Positions 13,801-28,800 of a stretch of DNA of 64,000 nucleotides are shown here, piece after piece. Under the pieces are notes generated by a model. That model did no database searches, had not been told where the DNA came from, and saw nothing but the letters and a program-made list of their open reading frames with translations. The position numbers were made by a program, and so were the translations under genes. Source of the DNA: Apostichopus japonicus (Eukaryota > Echinodermata > Holothuroidea > Aspidochirotida > Stichopodidae); the NCBI RefSeq assembly GCF_037975245.1, contig NC_092571.1, forward strand, positions 6,864,501 through 6,928,500, written 5' to 3'. Positions within the stretch are counted from its first letter, which is position 1; every line of letters starts with the position of its first letter.

Positions 13801-16800
13801 TAATCCTATACATACTTTTAGCAGACTTTACACATTGGAACGGACAATAGATTTCAAAGTTACATTCCTTCATCATCCACACTTAATAAAGAAAGACCTA
13901 AACCTGTCAAAAAGTATCAGTTTTGTGAGAAAGATGATCAACTTTCTCCACACCTGATTAAAAGTTTAGCTACATAGATTGGGTTTCTGGGTCGTTACCC
14001 GTGACTACCATGGTGATCATAAAATCAGCTAGGAGCTCGGGAAACTTGAGAAATTGCTGCAAAAGAAACTACCGTCGAACAGTTAACTTCTGCCTTATGC
14101 CCCAGTTTTCCACTTGACAACATGGTCCCATCGTATTGAGAATGAACTTCTAATATATCACCTGGGTAGAAATAGCACCTTTAATTACCTCACAACAGGA
14201 ACTTCTCCTGGAGTGGCTACACGCATTTTTCCCTACTTTTCACTTCATTTCCAAGGTTCGTACGTAGTGTAAGCTCACAAGTTCAATTGTACAATCTCTC
14301 TGACATTAATTCCAACTATTTCAAAGATAGATACTTGATGGTCATTTCTCAGATCTTCTTTTGACACCCCTCCTCCAGCCTCCCCCTCCCCTCCCCCTGC
14401 TTCTTGCCTAATTATAAACCTATTCCATACACATACCATAACATGCATGGTATGTAGGCCCTACATATATCCAGATTAATCCATCAAGCCTTCTGGTTGA
14501 TCCATGACATAAACCCTTAATATTTATTTCAAAATAAAATAAAACTGTTAGCAAACAGAGAGCCTGTGTAATAGAATGTGTAAACGTAAGTTGGCCTGAT
14601 TACTTTATGTAATTCGATCAATCTTTGTCCATTACATTTATATCATCTGAATATAAGTAAGACAGTTTATGGCATGACACTGTAGTTCCCTATAATTTGT
14701 AATGTAAATACCACCTTATATAATATGCCTTATAGTCTTGTTCCTGTTTGTCTCTTGTTTCTTGAGCCTACACTTTCTATCTAGACAAAACTACAACAGG
14801 CTGTCATAAAAGGAAAACCCCTGGTTAATACCCACTAATCCTTGCCACCTAAGTGAATGTAATTTGATCAATCTTTGCCCATTACATTAAATTATACAGC
14901 CTAATTCGACTTTAAATGGATTCCTTACTCTGTTCAAACGGAATTAATATCAAGTACAAATATTTGTTCTGCAGCCATTTGGTGGAGTAAATTCTGACTG
15001 TAATGGAGACCTAAACACACAACAGGGTGCCCAGTATACTCATTAAATTGCTGAGCATGATACTTCTACTCATACAAGTTGCCCATAGTGGTAGGTTTAT
15101 CCTCAGGGAACTTTACCTTGAAATTATGTACAGTGCCAACTGTCTGCCCAAACCAGAAATATTATAACCTGCCTCAGGTAAAAACCGAGAAAAGAAAAAC
15201 ATGAGAAAAATCACAAGGAAGACAGACCAGGTGATTGATTAAGTATGGAATTAGTATGAAGACCTAGCTTGCTACTGAACGATAGGGCATTAAACTGACA
15301 CCAGCACGATGGCACATAAAGGCATAATCCAAAAAATGTACGCCTACTTTAATAGGTATGCCAAAACATTGCAAAAGGGGGGCTTGGCGTTATTCAACCA
15401 CTTAATGAACAATAACTATTGGAATTCAGCAGAATGACTGACATTCCCAATCATTTTATTGCTATTATCAAAGTTATATTATGACTAGCCCTATATTGAG
15501 TACACATTCATATTACACTAGACCCTTCTTCTTCTTCCCATTATATGAATTCACTCTAAAGTTAAAATATTTGTGGTTTGATTCAAAACCTCAAAAGGCT
15601 TGTAACACTAACCAACTGTTCCAATTTTACTGATAATTACCCTGCATGATAATCTTGACAAATATATACCACATGGCCTTGATTTGTGCAACAGGTCATC
15701 ACAAGTTGTAATTACAAAGCTTTTACATCAACCTATACCCTGTTTCACAGCAGGAATATTGAATCTCTGAAATAGGACAAACAGTCTTTACCACACAATG
15801 AACTGCACCAACAGAATAACCTTCTGTTAACAACTACTGCCAGATGAATTGCTTAGAACATGAAAATATTACAACTAGAAAAAAACCTGTGGAGGAAGGA
15901 ATGCGTGGAGAAATAAGGGGCGGGGGGGGGGTAGACAAGGGAAGGTAAGGGTATTAAAAAAGAAAGTCATAGGGAAGGGAAGGATGGAGAAGGGGAGGGA
16001 TGGGGAACGATGGGGTGAGGCAAAGAACAATGAAGTGTCTCAATTAGTTAACAATATAAAAAACAATGCAGTCTTTATGCAGTACTGCAAGTAAATATTA
16101 TATTGCAGCATTTAAAATTTTGAAGAATAATTTGTAGCTGTGCATCTACAATATCACACCTGTTTGATTAAAAGTTCACTTTTGCTAAAGAATGTGTATG
16201 ACCCTGAATCGAATGGAATGCATGAATTCAATGAAACATACTTTGAAAGCGTGAAGTGTGACGCCAAGCAGCACACATTGAAATCAGAGCGGCTGGAATA
16301 TTCGACTTGCTATTTCTTTAATTCCTATTCCGAATATTTTGAGCAAGTGAGTCCGCAAAGACTGTAAAGTGTTCCCTAAAAGCTGACAAGAAAACCTATC
16401 CTGTTATTAACAACAGCAGGCAGGCTATTATTCTATGGTACAAATAACGAGAGCAGAAGTTAAGGAGAAAAATAGCAAACAATCTAGATAATCTCTCCTT
16501 CACCTCTGTTCTCTTATCTTGACAGGAAAGTGTTATTTATTCAACTGGCAATAGATGGATGCGAACAGGCTATACAAGAGGAGAAGAAACACCCAAGGTA
16601 AGTAGGCTGGCCTATCCTCCCTTAGTTTATCCTTGAGGACCCTTGGATGATCCCCGGATCTCTGCCGAGCTTTCACACTCAAGGGGACACTAGGAATGTG
16701 TTTATTAAACTGATTGTGTTGCGACACCAATTTGACTTCGGCCCCTCAAAAACTTTTATTGACCCACGTTCCAGTCTTTGTAAAAGACAATGCCAGACCC

Positions 16801-19800
16801 TTCCATCAGATAAGAATTTTCTCCCCAAAGGGGATGTCTTACACTCCATCTATTGACTCCTTCAAGACTCTCTTCAAATGGGTGTCTTAACCAAATCTAT
16901 AGTTTAACTGTAATGGTAGACACTTTACCCCTGCTTGCAACAGGATGTTTCTCTATTGACACAAACACACTTTTGACTATAGTGAAAGATGCAGCAGATA
17001 CTCCACTAACATGGACTTTACCAATAAGTACTTTTTTTTCAAACCAGGGGCATATCAAAATCTAATTGGAGAGAGCAAGGACCCACTTAGAGGCATGGTG
17101 GTGGGCTAACCTTTCAGGTATTGCAAAGTACAGTTTATGACATACACAGCACTGAATCACTGTTTTAGTGTAATTTTCATGTGATATTTGCTATTTGTAA
17201 GGGAAAGAACCTGAGTCATAGACTAGCTACAAGATACTTGGACATTATTTTGGATTTAATAAATACCTCAAAGATATGGGGATGCTACCCGTTAAGGATC
17301 TAAGAAGCAATTGTAGCACAGCACTGAACCATGTGAGGGGCCATTAGGGGACCCCCAGGGGCTTCACATATCAGTCAACTTCACAATGAAACCACTTGAG
17401 AGATGAGCATACATATGGTGGGTGCCTTAGGATAAATTTCACATATCAACTGTAACAAGCAATGAAAACCACTTAAAAGAATGCTGGGTTTTTTTCTTGA
17501 AGTCTATCAGACTTTAACCTGTCTAGTTTTAGCCTTACCTATTTGAATTGAACTGTTTGGCTAGTCATATGGAAATGTTTGAATCATACTTGATTAGTTT
17601 TGACAGGAAAGTTTAATACCTCAAACCACTGCTAATCAAAGAACGGAGGAACTTTCAAACACCCAGCATTACAGAGCCATCCCAGGGCGGGTATAGAATT
17701 TCATTTTCTCTATCACACAAAGAAGGAAAAAAATGTTAAACAAATTTCGAACTAAAGGTTTGAAACACAAACATGCTTTCAGGGCATGTTCAATGTTTTA
17801 ATAGAATCAGCATGGTGCACAAGTCATATGGATGCTGCAGATTAAAGTTATACCCCAGCAACCCACAGTGATGTCCCATACAATCTCAGGGAAAGAGCTT
17901 AAATCGGATCTTCATAAATTAAAAAATTAGCTTCTGTAACTCTAGCTCAGTAATAATTGACTGCACAGCTAATCACCAGTCAACATATATATACTGTAGT
18001 CTCTCTAATAACTACAACACTACTGTACCAAGATTAGTAAGCCAATCAGACGCATAGCCAAGGGGGGGGGCGAAGGGGGCAGCCGCCCCCCCTTGAGCAT
18101 ATTTTTTTTGTATGTTTTTATGATATCGCTAGTAATTTCAAAAGAGAAAATGCTAAGATGCAGCTTACAAGGCCTGGGGATGTGCCATTTCCAGCGATCT
18201 GGGAGGCATTTTCAGCCAAAATTTTCTTGTACGCGTAGCGCCAACTCTTGGTGGCGCTACGATAGATAGTTTTCAATGCAGAATCTACCGCTCTGATAGT
18301 TTGCCTACAGGTTCGCCCCTCCCTTGGCAAATTCCTGGCTACGCCCCTGAAGCCAATAGACTTGAACTGAGCAGGAAACAACAACACACCATGGCAATTT
18401 TTAACCTCTTATAATCACTAACTATTAAACAAAAACAAACTAAAAAAAGCTGATTCTGCTGTTAACACAATCTGTGACTTGGAAGGATATTGCAAATCAA
18501 GATGTTCACCAATCTCAAAGTCGATCCTCAATGAAACTCTTCGAGTAAAGTTTTGATTTATTTCATCATGACACTTTATTGATGCAGAAAAATAGCTTCT
18601 ATACCAACCTTCCCTTGATTAGGTCAAAAAGTCCAGCATAAATACCAGCTACTGCAGAAGCAAGGCCTTAACAAGACCACCCTTTCTTCTCTTAGAGGGT
18701 CATGTGCAACGAGGGTTCATTGGTTAAAAAATTTACCTAAGTGATATTTCAGAAATGTTTGTTTTATATATCACCTCCTTCATCTTTAATTTATTTGAAC
18801 TGTAAACTGACCTTTGACACTGTCAACCTAAAAAAAAAGAAGCAAGCCTCAGAAGTTGTCATAACTTCACAAATTGTGCATGATATTGGCCAATTTTGCA
18901 ATAACAATGTGCATTCTGCTCTAGGTCAGTGTGTTCAATTAACTCATATAAACTAAGGGTGAAAATTGAAAATGTAGGATGCCTTTAAAAGGTTCATATT
19001 GCATTTATCTGGAATGTTTAGCATATTCCATTGTCGTCCCTTTTGCTAAATTTTGTAAGATTCGAGACATTTTTCGCGCAAAATATGTTTTGGTACATGT
19101 TTGGAGTAACATAGGGATCACAATTAATGGTATGCATAATGCAGGCATCACTTTGGGGTGATACTGAAATGCAATATGCTCCTTTAAACAGAAATTTGTT
19201 GCTGACGTCATGGACCAACAGAAAACAAGTAACCATATGTATTGTTGAATGCTGGAATAAATGGTACATGACAATGCTTGACTTAATGGAACATGCCATC
19301 CTCCCAGACCCATCTAAGACCAAGGATCTTCAAGCCCTATGGATGATAAAAGAGACTTAACTTACAGGAATCTCTATCACAGCTTCCCCACTATGAACAA
19401 AGGCTTAAATGGCCAAAATGAGTTCCTTTGGGAGACATCCAGGGCTCTAGCATGAAGAAATGATATTGAGGTGGGGCATGAGGCCTTCACCTCACAATAT
19501 GGCATACATTTTAACTTAAACCCTATGCCATATATAAATTACCTTGAAAATCCTTAGCATTAACGACCAGAGATTGAGGTGGGGTTTATAAGGTAGCAAT
19601 GTCAAATTTAAGTTAGTCTATTGCTATATGAATATGCCTTGAATATAACCTATTGTAAATAAAAGCCCTTTGATCTTCCAAACTGTGCAGCACATGGAGA
19701 GAGTGCAGCAATATTGTATTGAATAATAAAGTTCTATTAGACTGATAAGATCTCAAAAGAGGAGGTAAATGGCTAATAATAATAGTCCTTAGTTGGCTAT

Positions 19801-22800
19801 ATACCTATTGTCACATCCCCTATGCTGGCTATTGTTGTTGCTCTTACCTAGAATCAAGCCTATCAGCTCGACTGTATACCTTAGTTTAATTATCTCTTCC
19901 GAAATCTTACCTAACTCTGCGACACCATGGCAACCAGAGTCCACCTGAAAAAATATTAGACAAACCTATGACCCCTGAACGTCTAGTTTCCTCACTCATC
20001 ATGGTATAAAACTGTTAGCTCCCTCACAGTAAGAACTAAGGACTCTTTTGTCCTCTCCATAGGAGGTGTAAAATACCAGTTAGGGTTATCTCAGGCTGCT
20101 GTAAACTAACAGGATTAGGAGATATAAATACCTTGACAAATTCACCTCATGGAAACCTTTTAATGGCTTACCCATCATTGTACTATCCACCATCATTTCT
20201 GAATAGCAGTTCTCTGTTCTTCCCAATCCAATGTTCAAGTCCATAGATTATTCAGTCTTAAGGGTCAAAATACTTCCCTCATATTAATAGTATGTGACCT
20301 CATGACCCCATTAACCACTTGCCATTCCTGTTTTAATGTTTCTGATGATGTTGCCATGTACCCTCTGTATTAAATCATAGCTACTAGATGGTTTAGCGTA
20401 TTGCAACACCTCAGAGTTTCCTTGTAAGTTTTGACCACAAACATGAAGACAAATGGCACAGGAGATTGCACAGTGAGATCTAACCCTGCCTCTTTAAAGG
20501 AATAACCATGGCTGACGGTCCAAAGATAATTTATATGATTCAGTAACCTCAAAACTCTCTATTATTTGATTTTTTAGAAGTTAACTGCTTCCCTGTTTGA
20601 CTGAATATGCCCGCTTTGAAAATTGGCTCCTAATGCCTTACCACATCAATATGAAATTTTAAGTGTATTACGTAATCAATGGCGGCTTACTGTGTATTGT
20701 GGTGATCGAGGGCTTAGGAGCGAAATTTTCAAAGCGAGCGTATTCAGTCAAACAGGATGCTGCTGTTCACTTAAAAATTGAATATTAGAGAGTTTTGAGG
20801 TTACTGAATAATATAAATTGTCTTTGATCCTTGCCTTTGTTATTCCTTGAAATGTATAATTAAAACAAGTGTACAACCCGTCTCTATTCTAGTCATTTGT
20901 CAAACAACTTTAAAGTTGAGTTTCATGCATATTTTAATGGCTATACTAATTTAGGGTGTGAGGGGAGAGGGAGGCACTTTTCAGTATTTTGTGCAATATA
21001 TACGTTTTTTGTGTCTCATTTATTGGTTTCCTTAGTATTTACCATTGAAAGTGCAAGTTTTCGTCTATAGGGCCCCATTGGAAATTGGCCGACGTCCTGT
21101 GGGTTTAGCTCCTGTTACTCTTTACAATTCCGTGCTATTTGTCTATTATGTCTTTGTAATATTTTTGTATTTTGAACAATCTGAGACTTCTGAGTGCGAA
21201 TAAAACAAACAAACAAACAAATAAGTAAAATTAAACCACTTTGCATGTCTGACTGACATGCACTCCAAGAAGTAAAGCTTTATGGATACTGATTGCTTAA
21301 CTGTGATTCAATGCAGTGTCAAATCCCTTTGTTATAATTCCAGGAATCTTGGTATGTAATGTTCCAAACATACTGGGGAATGTGTTGTGTGAAACTGTTA
21401 ACCACTGACTTTTCAAAGACAACTGTTATCATGAAATTTCACCTGACCTGTCATTTTAGTCATCCATTGTTATTGGTAACAAACTGAAGAAAAAGGACAT
21501 TGAGCTCAGACAGGTATGAAAACAATACTCCCCTTATATCAATTAAATCATGCTTGATATTTGTTGACTTTGGATAAGATGATTTAAGGCACAAAATATG
21601 CCAGATCTTTAGGACTGATGATACTAACCTTATACTGTAAATGAAAGGTTAAATTCCTCATTGTTACCACCTCCCTGACAATTGGCCTAGTGTACAATTA
21701 AAGCTGCGAAAGTGAAAAAACCAGTTAGGATCAGAGGTTTTTGGGGAACACTCCATAACATCTTTAGAAGACTCATTGACTTCAGGGTAAATCCTATGTT
21801 GACAATCCCCTCATGAAATGTTGGAAATGTGGCAGGTGAGGAAAGATATAATGTTAACAGGTGTTTTAAACTCAACATTTCTAAGGGAACCACTCAGAGA
21901 AGCTTAACAGGGTTGCATCCACTTGAAACAGTGCACAGTTGAAGATATTATTTGATTCATTTTAATCCCTGTTGTTTGCTCGGATATTGCTGTGACTTGA
22001 TTATGATAATATCTATGACTCCTAGCTGTGCAAGGAGTTACAGGGGAATGGCTTCACATCCATAAAAATATACTACCACACAAAATTAAACATCAAGGCT
22101 AAACATCAGTCTTACTTATATATTTGACTAAATACAGAGCAAGGGAGTTTAAAATTTGTCCAAGAATTTATTCAAAACCAGACCTTTATAGAGTTTGGTC
22201 TCTTTCACGATTATTTACAGATTATATCATCCTCACTTTATGGTTGGCCCACATAGGAAATAAATGATTAATATATATGCTGTTGTTAATTTGTATACTG
22301 TATATGACAGCATTACTTGGAACATCTGTTGATAATCATTTGAATTAATATCAGCATCTATTCCTGGCCAATCAGAATTATTTTCTCCCTGCCAAAATAT
22401 AATCACTTAAAGTAGTCAATCTTACTTTAATTATGACATATGAAGTATGACACTGATAAATAGACAAATTCTTGGACAATTTGAAATGGAGGCTGAAGAG
22501 TAAATTCTTTTCTATAAAAGAAGTGGTAAGGTTGTAATGGGATTAACTAAATTATGGGATGAACCATCTTATAATCAACACAGAAGGATTACATCAAACA
22601 AGAATACAGTTTTTTTAATCTCAGTTAGCAAACTCTGGGAAACTAGACAGGCTATGGAAGCTTCCTTGCACCTCATGGCTTCTTCCTACTGTACAAACCC
22701 AACCACACAACAGCGATGTATTAGTGCTCTAAATGAGAACTTATGGAGCTCCTTACAGTTTACATCAAAGAAAAGAGACATGGGTAAAATTAGATCATTT

Positions 22801-25800
22801 TAAAGCCAACAATTTCCTGGGAAATCGAACAGATCTGAAGATATGGAAAGGAAGTAATTCTCAAATCTCAATTGTTGCTGTTGAGCTGAAAGGATGTGGT
22901 TTTGGCAGACACGCAGCTGATGAACTGTTACGTAGCATGACAGGGTTACTGAATTATCTAGATGTACGATAGACACTTGCTGGGAAAGATGAGGAGAGAC
23001 ATAATGAAGCTCATATGGGCAAGAGTCTTAGTCTCGCCATTCCATTCACTGGAAAAAAAACAGGTTCACGGGGAAACATCTCACCGAGGGGGGTACTGGA
23101 AGTGCCGATAATGGCGTAATGGAAAGCAGCTCATAAACATATTATGATCAGAATAATTCACATATATGCAAAGAACTATTGCTTGCTCAAGATTAATCTC
23201 CAAGTCAGTCCTCAAATTTCCTTTACATAATGTTCAGGTAGGTCTTGGCTCACTCACAACGCAAGTAATTTGGTCATTAAGTTTCACAACAAATAATTGT
23301 TTGTTTTCTTCCACCTACAATAACTTTCTTTCCCACTCCTCTTTCGTCACTTTCTTTAAGAATATATATACAACACTGTTAAGACACTTATCTGTAGTAG
23401 CATAGCTATTTAGCTTTCCTTCAATCTCACCCTGAAAACAAGAGCCCAAGGGCACTGTGGTTCCTTGCTTGGGGTATATGACAATACACATAATATTATC
23501 AAGCAAGATTAGGCTCAAATAGTCCAAGTAATTGTGGTCCTACATGTACGCATAAAGTAACCAACACTATAGCCAACACTTTTGTGATCACAAAATGTGA
23601 TCGGATTTTTTATCAAAAGGCACTTTTGAGATCTAAATATGGCGTCGAAAATGTAAGAAGTATAAGGTCACCTACAAGCGGGTCAACAGATATGATAACA
23701 TTGGTGACCACAGATGACATGACCTTTAAGTATGAAAATGTTCCACCACCCCATTCACAACTTGTCCCAAATTATCAACCGTGTCACACCTTGGCATTGG
23801 GATTTAATTGCATTAAATGTCTAAAAATTAACTTTGAACTTGTATACATAACTTCACACACAAAGGTCACCCGTAGGTCAACCAATTGACATTTTTGATC
23901 GGTGAGACCTAAACGGAGCATCAAAACTGTAAAAATTCAAACATGTTTTCTTTGCCCATTTTCTCCCCCCAAAATACTAGTTTTTTAACATTAGCTGACC
24001 TTTGGTGACCTTGGACCACATGACCGCTAAGGTTGAAAATATTCCCCTATACCATTCGCAACTTGTACAAAAAAATCAACCTTGTCACACCTTGGCACTG
24101 GGAGTTATTGCATGAAATGTCTGAAAATTAACTTTGACCTCCTATAACTTCACACACAAAGCTCATCCAGGGGTCAACCTATTGACATTTATGATCAGAA
24201 GGTACCTTTAACATCTGAAAATAGCATCGAAACTGTAAAAATCCCCAAAACACGAAAAGGTCACCAGAGGTCAAATTGAGGTCAAGGGTCACCCAGATGT
24301 GGGTGGACAATTGGATTACGTAGAAGCAACTCCCAACCCTAACTGACAATTCGTTCTCAAGTTATCGCAAAAATACTAGTTTTTTATCATTAATTGACCT
24401 TTGGTGACCTTGGATCACATGACCGTTAAGTTTGAAAATATTACCCTATACCATTTGCAACTACTCCAAAAATATCAACCGTGTCACACCTTGGAACTGG
24501 GAGTTATTGCATTAAATGTCTGAAAATTAACTTTGGCCTCGTATAACTTCGCACACAAAGGTCACACGGGGGTCAACCCATTGACATTTATGATCAGAAG
24601 GTACCTTTAACATCTGAAAATAGCATCGAAACTGTAAAAATCCACAAAACACAAAAAGGTCACCAGAGGTCACCAGAGGTCAAATTGAGGTCGAGGGTCA
24701 CCCAGAAGCGGGTCGACAATTGGATTACATTGAAGCAACTCCCAACCCTAACGGACAATTTGTTCTCAAGTTATCGCAAAAATACTAGTTTTTTATCATT
24801 AATTGACCTTTAGTGACCTCGGATCACATGACCGTTAAGTTTGAAAATATTCCCCTATACCATTTGCAACTTGTCCCAAAATATCAACCGTGTAATACCT
24901 TGGCACTGGGAGTTATTACACTAAATGTCTGAAAATTAACTTTGACCTCATATAACTTAACATACAAAGGTCACCTTGGGTCAACTTATTGACATTTTTG
25001 ATCGGTGAGACCTAAATAGAGCATCAAACTATACAAATTCAAACATTTTTTTCTTTGCCCATTTTCTCCTCCCAAAATACTAGTTTTTTAACATTAATTG
25101 ACCTTTGGTGACCTCGGATCACATGACCGTTAAGTTTGAAAATATTCCCCTATACCATTTGCAACTTGTCCAAAAATATCAACCACGTCACACCTTGGAA
25201 CTGGGAGTTATTGCATTAAATGTCTGAAAATTAACTTTGACCTTGTATAACTTCGCACACGAAGGTCACACGGGTGTCAACCCATTGACATTTTTGATCG
25301 GAAGGTACCTTTGGTATCCAAATCTTGCATCAAAACCAAACATTTTCTTTTTTGCTCGTTTCCTCTCAAAATAAGCACATTTTTTCTAATGTGACCTTTG
25401 ACCTTTTGACCTTGGTTTCAAATGTAGTTTAATCTCCTGATTCCAAAAAACAAAACGACAAGTCTGTACAACCATCCTAACTCCGACCGAAAAACTTTGA
25501 CCCCATATAACTTTGCACATAAAGGTCACACGGGGTCAACCTATTGACATTTATGTTCAGAAGGTACCTTTGACATCTGAAAATAGCATCAAAACTGTAA
25601 AAATCCCCAAAAACACGTAAAGGTCACCAAAGGTCAAATTGAGGTCAAGGGTCACCCAGGTGCGGGTCGACAATTGGATTACATTGAAGCAACTCCCAAC
25701 CCTAACGGACATTTCGTTCTCAAGTTATCGCAAAAATACTAGTTTTTTATCATTAATTGACCTTTGTTGACCTCGGATCACATGACCGTTAAGTTTGAAA

Positions 25801-28800
25801 ATGCGCCCCTAACCAGTTCACAACTTGTCCCAAAATATCAATCTTGTCGCACATTGGCACTGGGAGTTATTGCAGTTTTAATAATTTTGGTTTTTGGACC
25901 ATAACTGACCTTTGGTGACCTTTGTGGGCACCAGAAACAATAGGGCACACCTTCTCCATATGGTGGATCTATAGTCCAAGTTTGGCCTCAATCCAACATT
26001 CCCTTATTGAGATAGAGCGTACCCAAGCAAGTGTCACAGACACACACACACACACACATACATACATACATACATACATACACACACACACACGCCAACC
26101 TGACTGCATAGGTTCCTTTTGCTAAAGCAAGGAACCAAAAATAATATTCTACAACAGCTTTTTTTTTGAGAGTTCAGCTGATTAAAACTCTCGGTACCAA
26201 CAGCTAAATAGAGCAGGAAAAGAGAAGAAACCTTACCTGCAATATAATTATATTAGTTGTCATTGATGGTTATAATAATTTTAATGGAGCTCACTGTGCA
26301 CGGGTCAGGCCAAGGTTACTTACATACACAGTGTTCTGTTACCCATTGGAAGAGTTAATTTGATTTGACAGGCATATCTTTATCTGGAAATGCCTGTCAG
26401 ACAAAACTCCTAGCTGGTTAACAAAGTCTGCCATGGTTCATTTAGGATGGATTGCAAATCACCTTCAATTTTCTTTCAATCTGTGACATTAAGTAGCACT
26501 TTGCAGGCCAGATGATTTAATCCTCACTGGGAAAGTTAATAAATTGTCATTTACAAAGTACTGGAAATTGACCAATCCTAGAGATCATGTCTTTTGCTCA
26601 AATATCATAGTGAAATCTTTAGGTGAAATCATGTGTGACATTCCTTAATCCTATTATAAAGTATATTTTTCACTGTAGACATTTTAAGTCATTCACGTAA
26701 GGAAATCATCAGCAATTTACAATAACTTAAAAGATTATTTTATGGCAGGAATGTTACAAGGAATTTAAGCACCACACTCTGCATGAATTCCACCTAATAG
26801 CACCCTCAGCATGAATATGGGGAAATTGCTACAATTAAAAACGGTGGTTTGGCACTCAGAAATGTATCTGTTCGTATTTTTTGAGGTAATATCAATCATT
26901 ATTACGACCAAAATATTGAAAACCGTAGAATATTGGATATGAATGGACAATGACATGGAATCAACACTACTACACATATATATAACCTAAATGAAATTGT
27001 AAATTGATCAATAACTTGTGTAACCGCAACAAAAAATATTTATCGTTGCTGAGGCTGATGAATGCAATATTACAAACTCGGAATTCTTTTTCTCTCCCTC
27101 GTAGATGGTTCCTCACTCTTTAATTGATATTTGTTGACCAAATCAATACTCCGCCTACAAATGGCAGATATTACCATGGTAACAAAGCAAGTTTATAATT
27201 AGTTGTTCATCTTATCACAAGAGAAGGTAAAGTTTTTGAAACAAAAGATTCTTCAACCTATACAGTACAAACAACTGACACCTGCAGTGTGTAATAACTT
27301 TTTTAATATGAAACAAGACTGACATAAAGCTATTTCTTTTTTGACATGCCACTATTTGAAATTGTGTCCACTAAACTATTCCCTCTAACCTAGTACTAAT
27401 TGTTAAGTTGTATACCAAACTGTAAATGCAAAATTCAAGTCCCTGGCACTTCCCAGGACAAATTCCCAAGCATGTATTTTATCCATGTGCAGAGGACACA
27501 TTGTTATCTCATGTACAGTATTACATATCGCTATAAGTTTTGATACTTTCAAAGCTAACTGTTGTAGAGGCTACAAAGGCAGATCATATACAACTGCACA
27601 GCTGATCCAGTCTTGTAGCCAGGATGGGCAGGGATACATTTAAAGCTTTAAATCTTCAATTTTATTGCAAAAAAAACAACAACAGAAAAAATAATGATAG
27701 AAATATTTTGTTGTTTTACAATAAAAACACATCTGAGTAGCAGCTCTCACACAAAATACAAAGTTCAGTGGCACAATTTCCCACTTCTCACTTTTCACGT
27801 TAGTCAATAACGTCAATTAAAGGCCTAATTTCAAGTAACAAATTATTCCCAAGAATAGATAAGAGAATGGTTCATCAATCCCACCAGTTACCCCCTAATG
27901 AGAAGCAAACAAACAGTTCTTATCAGAGCATAGCAGCTCTACACTAACTACACTGATGACAACAACCACATTGCACTTTTAACATTCAGAAACAAGTAGT
28001 GACTATTACAATGGGCTTCCTGACAATCTGACAATGTTTTGGACTGTTGACATGGAGTATTAGGGAAGACAGGAAGTGGTCACCTATCATTTACAATCTC
28101 ATGAAGGAAATGACACCTGCAGATTCCTTGCCAGGAGCTTCTGTCAAATATTGTAGAACAGATTGGTTTCATATCATGATTAGCCCTTAATTCTCACTTT
28201 TTCTGCTATGTACAGAACTATGAAACATTGGTGGTTTAATTCATAGCTTTTTTTTCACCTTTTTTATTCAATCATTCAATGATTTTGGAAGAAAGCAGTA
28301 AATATCATGAACCAAGGTGAGCCATGTAGCGGAATCAAATATCAAAAATATGTATAGCATATATATATATATGACATATACACCATTTCAGTTGAGTATG
28401 CGCCAGTTTGTGCAGACATTGTTATGAGTTGTCTTATTCACCGACAATGACATATCTGCACACAATAAATATCCCATAAACACACACGCATAGTCCTTCG
28501 ATCCTCAAAGGTTACTGTTTGCTCACTATACACTGTGTTTGCATACAGGAAAGTCACAAAGCACTTAGTTAATGACTTAATGCAGGCGTCATCATATTTC
28601 CTTTCACAAAGACTGCTGTACACACAAAAGTGACATTAGTTCAACAGTTCAAAAAAGAACCTCACATAGTCTCTTGAATACTAGTGTTTACCTTCTAAGA
28701 AACTCTAAATAGTTCTCTCTCTTTATAACCGAGAGATATAAATATAGTGACCTCAATTTACTTCACCTTACTGACAAACCTTCCATGCCATTGCCAGTAG

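Noticed and set aside
19920-19955. Minus-strand 34-nt stretch bounded by AG and GTAAG, a possible mini exon between exons 3 and 4
   Set aside because: Its length (34 nt) would put exon 4 out of frame, and it encodes nothing EMI- or EGF-like. Exons 3 and 4 already join in phase with the family's expected residue order.
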